A program made the position numbers and the translations under genes. Shown one piece after another: positions 1 through 6,468 of a stretch of DNA of 64,000 nucleotides. Source of the DNA: an uncultured Clostridium sp. (GTDB lineage Bacteria > Bacillota > Clostridia > Oscillospirales > Butyricicoccaceae); contig CANEGK010000003.1 in assembly GCA_947427035.1 (NCBI GenBank), positions 1 through 64,000 on the forward strand, given 5' to 3'. The notes under the pieces were generated by a model. It was not told the DNA's origin. It made no database searches and was given only the letters and a program-made list of their open reading frames with translations. The stretch's first letter is position 1; each line of letters starts with the position of its first letter.

Positions 1-44
1 CACGACGCGCACTTTAACCATGACATAGGTATTGACACGCCCAT
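1..44 (-). CDS. 5' end of a phage gene, cut by the window edge
   Basis: An ATG at 44 is preceded by GAGGTG with a six-base spacer and opens 14 codons (MGVSIPMSWLKCAS) before the sequence ends. It follows the phage-like ORFs at 81-659 in the same direction, so it is probably the next head-tail or tail gene. The piece is too short to assign to a family. The good ribosome binding site is the only direct evidence. Confidence 0.35.
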   Translation of the reverse strand, partial: MGVSIPMSWLKCAS

Positions 45-80
45 AAAAATCACCTCAAAGCTATTATACCACAACAGTGA

Positions 81-227
81 CTACTTCGCGAGAATTTTTA
101 TTTCCTCCCGCCGCACCCGCACAACCTTCACGCCGTCCTTGATGGGAATTAGCTCCACCCGGTCGCCTTTTGCAAGGGCGGATTCTGCTTTTCGGATTTC
201 CGGTTCTTTCAATAGGCGTTCTTGCAT
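81..227 (-). CDS. Small basic phage-cluster protein (48 aa), unknown function
   Basis: This 48-codon ORF starts at ATG 227, three bases after the stop of the gp10-like gene. Its ribosome binding site (AGGGG) lies inside the end of that gene, so the two look translationally coupled. The protein is charged and basic, with a K/E-rich N-terminal half and a stretch reading GDRVELIPIKDGVKVVRV that looks like a small beta-rich fold. It resembles short hypothetical proteins found in Firmicute prophage head modules, but I cannot name a family. A longer overlapping reading frame on the same strand (64-363) lacks a ribosome binding site and looks like a shadow. Confidence 0.55.
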   Translation of the reverse strand: MQERLLKEPEIRKAESALAKGDRVELIPIKDGVKVVRVRREEIKILAK

Positions 228-230
228 GGG

Positions 231-659
231 CTACCCCTTTAATTCGTCTTGGATAATACCTTTGTATGTGGAAACATGGTCGGCGACTGCCGGTTTGATG
301 TACGGATGCGCCCGCTGGCCGTGGGTCAGGTGCCAGTTGCCTTTCGCGTCCTGGTATACCCACGGGGTAGGCCGCCCACCGGGATAATACTTTCCAGTTC
401 CCAATTCGAGATATATGCCATAAGATGTTGGCCCTTGTGGAACGCCGACATAAACCGTATTTTCATTTTCTGCAACTAAATGAGTGATGCTGTTCCGTAA
501 AGCCCCCGTTCCTGTTTTTCCGGGACTTGGGGCAAGCTGTTTTGCATACCCTTCCGCCGTCAGCCCGCACTTTTCCAGCGCACGCAGCACGGCGGCTTCA
601 AACTCTTCCTTGACTTTTCCGCTGTTGTCGGTGATTTCGATGTGCATGGAATCGCTCAA
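231..659 (-). CDS. HK97 gp10-like head-tail joining protein
   Basis: The 142-aa product resembles the HK97-gp10 family of phage proteins, which act at the head-tail junction during virion assembly. Supporting features are an N-terminal charged helix (KVKEEFEAAVLRALEKCG), the typical GALRNSI segment, a YGIYLELGTGKYY stretch near the middle and an HPYIKPAV segment near the C-terminus. The longest frame begins with TTG at 659; an in-frame ATG at 647 is an alternative, and GGAGG lies about 12 bases before the TTG. The gene sits downstream of the MuF-type gene in the same direction, as in Firmicute head modules. The major capsid and scaffold genes normally found between them are missing. Confidence 0.75.
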   Translation of the reverse strand: MSDSMHIEITDNSGKVKEEFEAAVLRALEKCGLTAEGYAKQLAPSPGKTGTGALRNSITHLVAENENTVYVGVPQGPTSYGIYLELGTGKYYPGGRPTPWVYQDAKGNWHLTHGQRAHPYIKPAVADHVSTYKGIIQDELKG

Positions 660-676
660 TCCTTGCTTTTGCCTCC

Positions 677-1042
677 TTATTTCTCCGCCAATGCGGCAAT
701 CACATTGGCCACCGTCTTGGACGCCAGCTCGACGCCAATGTCCCGTATTTCCTGATAAGCCTTGCGCAGGGAGTTGTTTTCCTGCATGTATGCCATGCCA
801 TCCAGGGTGACTGCGGGGCTGGAATTGGCCCAGAGGATGACAGGCGCCGGCTGATTGTCCACATCGTCGATTACAAAAAGCCCCTCAATATATCCGGCCT
901 TTTGCAGCTTCAGGGCCATCCTGTCCCGGTCTTTGGCCGTGGCCTTCAGCACCCGCTCATCCACCAAAGCGCAGTTAAATGGCCCGCCCTCACCGGCCCG
1001 AATTGCCGCCAGCAGCCGGGCCATCAGTTTAAAATCATTCAT
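677..1042 (-). CDS. YjcQ-like phage protein, copy 1
   Basis: This 121-aa protein has the layout of the YjcQ family, small winged-helix-like proteins common in Bacillus and Clostridia prophages and without an assigned biochemical role. The N-terminal helix (FKLMARLLAAIRAGEGG), the central KLQKAGYIEGLFV and the later AVTLDGMAYMQENN match the family's helix, 'GYI.G' and 'lT..G..YL.EN' segments. The start overlaps the end of the preceding YjcQ-like gene by eight bases, so the pair is likely cotranslated. No operator sites were seen. The family call is moderately strong; the role in this remnant is unknown. Confidence 0.6.
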   Translation of the reverse strand: MNDFKLMARLLAAIRAGEGGPFNCALVDERVLKATAKDRDRMALKLQKAGYIEGLFVIDDVDNQPAPVILWANSSPAVTLDGMAYMQENNSLRKAYQEIRDIGVELASKTVANVIAALAEK

Positions 1043-1361
1043 TTGCTTTCACCAGAAAAGAATTGTCCGTTAAGTATTCGATGCCCATCGGCGTAATCAT
1101 ACAGTTTTCCCAACGAACAGGCCGTTCATATGAACAGTTATTCACATGCCCGGAAAACACAATACCGTCAACCAGCCGCATACTTTGAAGCTGATATAGG
1201 ATATAGCACCAATATCTATCGCTCAACGCTCTCCCGTCAACAATGAAATATTCACTGTCCTTGCCCAGCATTTTAGTGTCAATGTCTTTCCCGGATTTCA
1301 GACACTGATACAGATACGCAAGTATCTGGTACACGATAACGTGGTAATCGTCTTTTGCCAT
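1035..1361 (-). CDS. YjcQ-like phage protein, copy 2 (divergent)
   Basis: This 108-aa protein looks like a divergent YjcQ-family member. It has an N-terminal helix (YHVIVYQILAYLYQCLKSG), a central YILYQLQSMRLVDGIVF and a C-terminal MITPMGIEYLTDNSFL that matches the 'lT.kG..YL.eN' ending. It lies directly upstream of the other YjcQ-like ORF, with which it shares only weak visible similarity. Its start lies just before the stop of the upstream SH3-like gene (TGA at 1365-1363), so the four small genes form one unit. It could instead be an accessory to the toxin-like domain upstream, which is inference from position only. Confidence 0.5.
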   Translation of the reverse strand: MAKDDYHVIVYQILAYLYQCLKSGKDIDTKMLGKDSEYFIVDGRALSDRYWCYILYQLQSMRLVDGIVFSGHVNNCSYERPVRWENCMITPMGIEYLTDNSFLVKANE

Positions 1362-1362
1362 G

Positions 1363-1560
1363 TCAGTCTATCCTTTCCAGCTCGTCCTCGGTGCAGTCGA
1401 ACAGCTTCCAGCTATCTGCTTCCCCCCAGCCGCCAGGGACTCCTTTTTCATCGCTCTCAACCGTATACTTCTTTTCTCCGCTTGCAGGATAGTAAATGTC
1501 AATAATTTCTCCTATGATTCCGCTTGCTTTAATTCTTACCTTTTCGTATTCCTGAAACAT
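1363..1560 (-). CDS. Small SH3-like protein (DUF4926-like), candidate immunity protein
   Basis: I take the start at ATG 1560 (MFQEYEKVRIK), two codon positions after the stop of the MuF-type gene; an upstream in-frame ATG at 1608 would run far into that gene and is less likely. The 65-aa product is acidic and predicted to be all beta: a 'vrik..giiGeIidiYyP...kyTVesdekG' pattern like the SH3-like DUF4926 group, ending in an acidic helix. From memory, DUF4926 proteins are often encoded beside DUF6883 proteins, and the preceding gene ends in a DUF6883-like domain. That makes this a plausible cognate immunity protein, but the role is inferred from position and fold only. Confidence 0.5.
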   Translation of the reverse strand: MFQEYEKVRIKASGIIGEIIDIYYPASGEKKYTVESDEKGVPGGWGEADSWKLFDCTEDELERID

Positions 1561-1561
1561 A

Positions 1562-3160
1562 TCATTTCTCATCCTTCCGGAACCCTGTAATGACTCTGGG
1601 CTTATCACCAGGTTTATCTATACGCCATCCCGTTTTAAACATTTTTTTCTTGGTAACGCCAAGTTCCATGTAGATATTAAACTTTTTAGCTCCATCATCC
1701 AAAATCTCGGCATCCACGGCCTTCTCCATATCAAACTGCCGTGCCATATCATACCGCAGCTGCAAGGGATTATCCTGCGTGTAACCAACACCAAAGAAAT
1801 CCTGTGAATGCTTTGTATCCGGCTTCAGGAAATATCCGGTATACTTCTTTGGCGTTGTCACGCAAGGCGCATTTTCCACAAAATCGGTCTGCCGCTTCTC
1901 TGTTTTCAACGCCGCCCATTTCTTAGTATTATTATACTTCAAATCCTGAAAATCCGCAAATGTTTTCGGAGCGTTTTTGCCCAGGGCAGCGCGATATTCT
2001 TCGAATTGCTTTCTGTCAGAGGATTCCCGCTCAGCCTTTTTCCTTGCGGTTTCCATCTCCGCTTTTCCGTGCTGCTTTTCCTTCATTTCATACCATTCCT
2101 GGTATGTCATGTTGGATACGACTTCGCTTTCGCCCGTCACAGGGTCAACAGCCCGCCGTTTGGCATCGCTCATATCCACGCCCTTGACCTTCGCAATTTG
2201 TGTGCAGCGGCAGTTATAGATATTCCATCCGCTGCCGGAAGGGTCGCCGGGAAACATCAGCTTTTCTCCGCCCACGGTAAATGGCTCGTCTACGCCTGCA
2301 ATCTGCCCATCTGCCATAGCGTGGTCATGGCGCGTCCTGCCGTCCAGCGTTGCCAGCCACTGTTTTTCCATCTCAATGCCCATCTTCACGGCGGCATCGT
2401 AGCTATCCTGCCGCCCTGCGTTCTGCGCTCCTGTGACGGCAGTGCGCGCCGCACGGATGGCGCTGTCCCGGTTCATGTTCGGGATGTTTTTCTGGAGACG
2501 GTCAGCCAGATGCTTGATGCTCTCTCCCTGCAAAATCCCGCTCGTCACCTGCGCAGTGATTTGCCGTTTCCCATAGGCAAGGTCAATGCCGCGCTTGACT
2601 GCGCGTTCCGACGGATAATAGGGCATCATACTCGGCTGCTCCACAATCAGCCGCTTTACCGTCTGTTCGTCCCACAGATCGAAGCCCACGTCCCCGGCTA
2701 CTTGTTCGATGGTATAAGCGGCATAGTTGCGGTTGATGGAGTACAGCCCCGGCGTTGCGTCATTTATGTACGCCGCCGCAACCTCGTTCGCGTGGGTCAT
2801 GCGCTCCGCATTGACCATGTTGGAGCAGCATAAATCCAGCGCGTCAATGGTGTTGCGCCGGCCGGTCAGCTCGGACTTGCAATCGCAGTTGTTCCTGAGC
2901 GGCACAATGGGAAAGCTCTGGCAATTTTCACCGCATAGATTCTTTCGCTGTTCAGCGGCGCACCGGTAATATGCAGAATAAAAGCCTGCTTGGGCTACAT
3001 GATTTGCATTTCCGCTCCGGATATATTCCGTATGCCCGTCTGGCTCATAAAGGGTATACCGCAGGAGTTTGTCGTCTGTAACCTGCCAGAACCGGACGCC
3101 CGCCATCAGCGCCCTGTTGTCCTTGCTGTAAAGCGAGACAAACTCGGTGACCGCGAACAC
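1562..3160 (-). pseudogene. Portal remnant fused in frame to a MuF-type minor head protein with a toxin-like C-terminus
   Basis: This 532-codon frame is a chimera. Residues 1-117 match the clip/stem part of an SPP1 gp6-type portal (AVTEFVSLYSKDNRALMAG, FPIVPL, SELTGRRNTIDALDL). From about residue 118 (AERMTHANE) it is a MuF-type minor head protein, with the family motif LDGRTRHDHAMADGQ near residue 273 and NCRC near 316. Residues 438-532 form a separate domain resembling DUF6883 (YTGYFLKP, KHSQDFFGVGY, PRVITGF). The frame opens with GTG at 3160 and has no ribosome binding site. Portal homology continues upstream through an amber codon, so the frame is the product of decay and a deletion. The MuF and C-terminal parts are still open and might be made from an internal start. 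Confidence 0.75.
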
Positions 3161-3325
3161 CTCTATATGGTCAAGGTTCTAAAACCCAAACGACACGCCG
3201 CCTATCAGCGCGTACAACGCAGCCCGGCTCACCAACATGTCAAACCTTTTCCCCAGCCTGTTGTCTTTAAAGGTCATGCTGTTGCCCAAAAGATAGCTGC
3301 ATTCCTGCCGCGCGAAATGCAATGA
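3161..3325 (-). pseudogene. Portal protein remnant, interrupted by an amber codon
   Basis: Reading the minus strand in the same frame as the MuF chimera gives portal-like sequence (HFARQECSYLLGN, LGKRFDMLVSRAALYAL, IGGVSFGF), then TAG at 3181-3179, then NLDHIEVFAVTEF. The stop stands where related portals have a tryptophan, so a single TGG to TAG change would explain it. The remnant loses homology at the stop codon of the neighbouring flavoprotein gene, so most of the portal N-terminus is gone. This marks the edge of the prophage fragment. Confidence 0.7.
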
Positions 3326-3326
3326 T

Positions 3327-3815
3327 TTATTGTTCTTTTTGCTGCCCGTAATATTTCCCTGTAATCATGCTTACTCTGATTTCCAGCACCGCTGTGCCTT
3401 TGACCATGCTTTCCGGTAAGACCCCGCCTGAAAGCTCCGGCGTATATTTCTGCGCGATTCCTTCTAAAATGGTTCTCTTGGTTTCTGCATTTGCCAGTAT
3501 AGAAGCTGTCCCCTGAAGGATAACGCTCTGATAGCTCGTATTCGTGTCACACGGGTTTCCTGACGGGTCAAGCAGAACCCCATCCATTTTGCAAACAGTC
3601 AGACAGACAGCGGGATTCGCCTTGATATTATCAATTTTCTGTCCAGCAGGAAGACCGTGGACGTAGACGGCTCCCTCCTGATACAGAAAATGCACCGGTG
3701 CCACATAGGGCGTCCCATCTGCGTTGATGGTTGCAAGACTGGCTACCTCCGCCCTGTCCAGCAGACTGTCAATCTGCTGCCTGTCCAACTGGTGAGTTTT
3801 CATTCTGTGCTGCAT
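3327..3815 (-). CDS. Pyridoxamine 5'-phosphate oxidase-fold (Nim-like) flavoprotein
   Basis: The 162-aa product is a short split-barrel flavoprotein of the pyridoxamine-phosphate-oxidase-like/NimA group, which bind FMN, or sometimes haem, and act as small reductases. Visible segments are EVASLATINADGTPYVAPV (first barrel strands), VYVHGLPAGQKIDNIKANP and VCLTVCK, then SVILQGTA and a C-terminal 'vlEIRVSMITGKYYG' strand. AGGAGG precedes ATG 3815 by about nine bases. It lies four bases after the stop of an N-acetyltransferase remnant, suggesting a former two-gene unit. It appears intact although both neighbours are broken. Substrate is unknown; nitroimidazole resistance should not be assumed. 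Confidence 0.8.
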   Translation of the reverse strand: MQHRMKTHQLDRQQIDSLLDRAEVASLATINADGTPYVAPVHFLYQEGAVYVHGLPAGQKIDNIKANPAVCLTVCKMDGVLLDPSGNPCDTNTSYQSVILQGTASILANAETKRTILEGIAQKYTPELSGGVLPESMVKGTAVLEIRVSMITGKYYGQQKEQ

Positions 3816-3819
3816 GGGT

Positions 3820-4137
3820 CTATTCCTCCTGCCTATACAAAAAATCCTGATAGCTGTCCGGAACCTGGATACCGAACGTATCCTTCAACAGCGTGACAAT
3901 CTCCCGATTTGTCTGAAGCTCACGCCGCTCCACCATCTTTCCGCCGCGATAAACATTGAAGGTATTGCCCACAATCGTCAAATCGCTGTCCGGCATGAAA
4001 ATGGATACCTTTATAAACTTGTTAAACGTAGAATCCGGGTGCTTCTCACAGTAAAACGAGGGCATGACATAATCGACGTCAATCTATACCTCCTCGGTAA
4101 AGCCCAGCATGGGTTTCCAGTCCTTTCCGGCCTCCCG
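3820..4137 (-). pseudogene. Arylamine N-acetyltransferase, C-terminal remnant
   Basis: About 105 codons match the C-terminal third of arylamine N-acetyltransferases: GKDWKPMLGFTEE, DVDYVMPSFYCEKHPDS, then SDLTIVGNTFNVY and LLKDTFGI. The catalytic Cys-His-Asp region lies upstream in such enzymes and is absent. An amber codon (4086-4084) interrupts the frame between TEEV and IDVDY, and another TAG (4140-4138) marks the upstream limit of homology. An 81-aa ORF from ATG 4065 remains open but would not fold as an enzyme. In intact genomes this gene would acetylate arylamines from acetyl-CoA. Confidence 0.7.
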
Positions 4138-4222
4138 CTACATCAGCACCCAGCCGAAAAACAGGGCTTTCTGATAGCGGTATTCGCTGATGCCGTCGGT
4201 CTGCACAAGTCCATCCGTAAGT
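4138..4222 (-). other. Unassigned stretch between two gene remnants
   Basis: In the frame of the acetyltransferase remnant, the minus strand reads TDGISEYRYQKALFFGWVLM and is then stopped by TAG. It does not look like acetyltransferase sequence and I recognise no family, though the hydrophobic end suggests part of a membrane protein. It is bounded on the right by the IS110-type remnant on the opposite strand. Confidence 0.3.
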
Positions 4223-4432
4223 TATGGTAATACCTATGGGCCAAAGAATCCTGTTCTGCGTGACTACTACCAGGAGAAGTGCAAATGCAAGGCCAAGATG
4301 ATCGCGATCGGAGCAGTCATGCACAAACTCTGTAATATTGTTTTTGCAATACTGCGGGATGAGAAACCTTTCATCCTGGTCTCGCCGAAAGAGCATCGCC
4401 AAAATCATCTGCTACAGTCAAACGCCGCTTGA
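4223..4432 (+). mobile_element. IS110-family transposase, C-terminal remnant
   Basis: The plus strand encodes about 69 residues matching the extreme C-terminus of IS110/IS902-type transposases: NPVLRDYYQEK, then AIGAVMHKLCNIVFAILRD and KPF. The N-terminal RuvC-like DEDD catalytic domain and most of the Transposase_20 domain are missing. There is no start codon context at the left boundary. IS110 elements lack terminal inverted repeats, so the ends cannot be defined. The fragment probably records an insertion that broke the acetyltransferase and MocR genes on either side. Confidence 0.75.
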
Positions 4433-4468
4433 ATTATCTACTATATTTTTTGAGGCCCTGCGGAGCCT

Positions 4469-4912
4469 CTATTTCCTTATGTCCTCCCCCTCCGGTTTTT
4501 GCAATGTTTTCTCGTTTCCCTCTTGACTTTTATTAGCTGGACTTTCGCTGGGGAAACTCTCGCTTTCCAGTTCGCCATATTGGAAACTGTATTGGATCAT
4601 TGGCAGATCACAGGCACGCTTTGCAGGCTCGACTGTTAACCGTTCCTTCCACGGGGACTCCTGATATAAGTCGAACTCCATCCTGTTCACCGTATATCCA
4701 GAGCCGGGAATAGCCGCTATGTATCCCTCTAACACGAGCTTTTCATAGGCACTCTCCACGGAATTTCTGCCAACTCGAAGTTCCTTGGCCAGCGTCCGGG
4801 TCGATGTTATACGGAAGCTATCCGGCAGATTCCCTGATAAGATGTCGGCTTTGATCTGTTTGTATATCTGCTGATAGATTGGTACGCCGCTGCCGCGTTC
4901 GATTTTCAGCAT
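4469..4912 (-). pseudogene. MocR-type GntR regulator, truncated after the DNA-binding domain
   Basis: From ATG 4912 the product starts MLKIERGSGVPIYQQIYKQ and has a GntR winged helix (TRTLAKELRVGRNSVESAYE, LVLEGYIAAIPGSGY) over about 75 residues. It then shows the linker and first residues of a fold-type I aminotransferase domain (QYSFQYGELESESFPS), which in MocR/PdxR proteins runs to about 470 residues. Here the similarity stops and a 25-residue charged tail follows to a stop at 4469, next to the IS110 remnant. The PLP-binding domain is lost, so ligand-dependent regulation is lost. A longer frame back to 5041 lacks family similarity at its N-terminus. Confidence 0.7.
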
Positions 4913-5152
4913 CTTCCAGCCATTCATCCAACTTGTTTCTTTTATTATAGCATATTTTGCGAGGCTATACCCGCAAAACAGTCCGATGTTGACAGCAGTT
5001 TGATTTTCAGGCATGGGGGAATTAGGATACCACCCCTTCAAAAAACGAGCCTGAAAAGCCTTATGTCAAGCAGGTTTCAGAAGCCTTAATCCTCCGTAAC
5101 GCCTTACCCCTTTGAATAAGCCCTCAAAACGGCAACAGAGCATAGAAAAAGC
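4913..5152. other. Intergenic stretch without a recognised gene
   Basis: Between the MocR remnant and the hairpin downstream of spoVM I see no convincing ORF or RNA. An AT-rich segment near 4935-4955 on the minus strand could hold the regulator's old promoter, but no clear -35/-10 pair is visible. Confidence 0.4.
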
Positions 5153-5196
5153 GATGGACTTAGCTGTGAAGCTAAATCCATCGTTTTCCTTTTTTG
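5145..5196. terminator. Bidirectional hairpin terminator after spoVM
   Basis: Near-perfect inverted repeat 5153-5165/5170-5182 with a four-base loop and one mismatch. A T-rich run follows it in each direction (minus strand 5150-5145, plus strand 5183-5196). It closes the long yicC-spoVM transcription unit. Confidence 0.75.
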
Positions 5197-5281
5197 ACCG
5201 CTCCTGCCTGGCAGATGCCGCAATTCAGTAATTTTCTAGTATTATCTTATGAGAACCCAGCATTCTCCGGGGGCGCGCCGC

Positions 5282-5347
5282 TTACCCAAGCAGCTTTTGC
5301 AGCAAGCCTGAAAGCATTTTGGGCGATTTCCAAACGTAAATCTTCAT
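5282..5347 (-). CDS. spoVM: SpoVM, stage V sporulation microprotein (21 aa)
   Basis: This 21-codon ORF reads MKIYVWKSPKMLSGLLQKLLG. Aligned without gaps to Bacillus subtilis SpoVM, it keeps M1-K2, Y4, K7, P9-K10, L12, G14, L20 and G21. SpoVM is an amphipathic helix that recognises the convex forespore membrane and anchors SpoIVA to start coat assembly; P9 is important for shallow membrane insertion. GGGAGG sits six bases before ATG 5347, while the in-frame ATG at 5353 directly abuts the Shine-Dalgarno sequence and is unlikely to be used. The location after prpC-prkC-rsgA mirrors B. subtilis. The rpe, thiN and rpmB genes found between rsgA and spoVM in B. subtilis are absent. The C-terminal charged tail of the Bacillus protein is also missing. 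Confidence 0.85.
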   Translation of the reverse strand: MKIYVWKSPKMLSGLLQKLLG

Positions 5348-5360
5348 CTTCATCCTCCCG

Positions 5361-5495
5361 TCAGCAAAAACAAATCAATGCGATCAATGCGCAGATAATC
5401 CAAAAACACCACCAAACGGGAAGCAGCATGGCAATCAGCACGCCTACGGCAACGGCGGCTATGTATACGCTGCACCCTTTTCGTCTGCATCTCAT
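5361..5495 (-). CDS. 44-aa cysteine-containing membrane protein upstream of spoVM
   Basis: An ORF from ATG 5495 (alternative ATG 5501) encodes 44 residues: a positively charged N-terminus (MRCRRKGC), then two hydrophobic stretches (VYIAAVAVGVLIAMLLPVW and CFWIICALIALICF). It contains six cysteines. AGGGTG lies about eight bases before ATG 5495. The stop is 13 bases before the spoVM start and its end contributes to the region holding the spoVM ribosome binding site, so the two are probably cotranslated. The short loop and positive N-terminus predict a hairpin with both ends in the cytoplasm. I know no named family; a sporulation role is inferred only from spoVM. Confidence 0.6.
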   Translation of the reverse strand: MRCRRKGCSVYIAAVAVGVLIAMLLPVWWCFWIICALIALICFC

Positions 5496-5583
5496 CAGCA
5501 TCACCCTGTTGCTCTATCTTATTCCGCTCAGGTGAAAAAGGTGCAAGCCCGCACAGTATTTTGCTGATACTTCCGTAGCCGAT

Positions 5584-6468
5584 CTATTGCCAATCTTTTA
5601 TCTGCTTAAGCTCTTCATACAGTTTTACATAGCTTTCATATCGACTTTCCGCCATACCGCCGCTCTTCACCAGCGCGCGCACCGCGCAATCGGGTTCTTT
5701 GACGTGCGCACAGCCGGTAAACCGACATTGGCCTAAAAACGGCTCCATTTCCGGAAACAACAGCTGTAAATCTTCTTTGCGTATACGCTCCATCTGACGT
5801 ACTTCAAACGAAGAAAAACCCGGCGTATCGGCCACCAGGCCGCCGCCCGGCAGATACAGCAGCTCAACATGGCGGGTGGTATTTTTCCCCCGCCCTATCT
5901 TCCCGCTGATGGCGCCTGCCAGCAAATCCTGGCCTGTCAAGCGGCTGAGCAAGCTCGACTTTCCCACGCCAGAATTGCCTGTAAAGCATGATACTTTGTT
6001 GCGCATCAGCTCCGCCAGTTCGGCACAGCCAGCCCCTGTCGCGGCGCTGGCGTGCAACACAATAAAACCCGTTGGGCGATAAGCTTCTTCTAAAGCTGCG
6101 CTCTGCTCCAAATCGGATTTGTTGAGAACGATAATCGGCCGTATCCCCTGTTGCTGTGCAATCACAGTTACCTTATCAATCAAGTAAGGGTCTGTGATGG
6201 GCGGCGCCTGCGAAGCCACAATAAAAATCTGATCAATATTGGCAATCGGCGGACGGATAAGTACATTCTTACGCGCATTTATCGTGACGATAAATCCGTC
6301 CCCGTTATCCGCCTGTTCCAGCTCGACCACGTCGCCAGCCAACGGCGGTGCGCCTCCCAGACGCAGCCGGCCGCTGGCCTTGCATTCAATCACCTGCTGC
6401 CCGCAGGCGACATAGTAAAATCCGCCGATTCCCTTGAGAATCGTACCGTTTTTCCGTTCTTTACCCAT
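5584..6468 (-). CDS. rsgA: RsgA, circularly permuted ribosome small-subunit GTPase
   Basis: A 294-aa GTPase of the RsgA/YloQ (CpgA) family, which checks late maturation of the 30S subunit and is stimulated by it. The circular permutation is visible: the G4 motif NKSD (116-119) comes before the P-loop GNSGVGKS (164-171) and the G3 motif DTPG (214-217). An OB-fold precedes (about residues 1-70). A zinc-binding segment follows with C248, C253, H255 and C261. The start codon overlaps the stop of prkC as TAATG. In Bacillus the neighbouring kinase PrkC phosphorylates this protein, and the shared operon supports such a link here. Confidence 0.95.
   Translation of the reverse strand: MGKERKNGTILKGIGGFYYVACGQQVIECKASGRLRLGGAPPLAGDVVELEQADNGDGFIVTINARKNVLIRPPIANIDQIFIVASQAPPITDPYLIDKVTVIAQQQGIRPIIVLNKSDLEQSAALEEAYRPTGFIVLHASAATGAGCAELAELMRNKVSCFTGNSGVGKSSLLSRLTGQDLLAGAISGKIGRGKNTTRHVELLYLPGGGLVADTPGFSSFEVRQMERIRKEDLQLLFPEMEPFLGQCRFTGCAHVKEPDCAVRALVKSGGMAESRYESYVKLYEELKQIKDWQ

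Noticed and set aside
64..363. 99-codon minus-strand frame overlapping the gp10-like gene
   Set aside because: Arginine-rich out-of-frame reading; the 48-aa frame at 81-227 has the better start and ribosome binding site.
4079..4408. 109-codon minus-strand frame spanning the IS110 and acetyltransferase remnants
   Set aside because: It is the opposite strand of the transposase remnant at one end and an out-of-frame reading of the acetyltransferase remnant at the other.
5194..5535. 113-codon plus-strand frame opposite spoVM
   Set aside because: Antisense to two small ORFs with good ribosome binding sites, and without known features.
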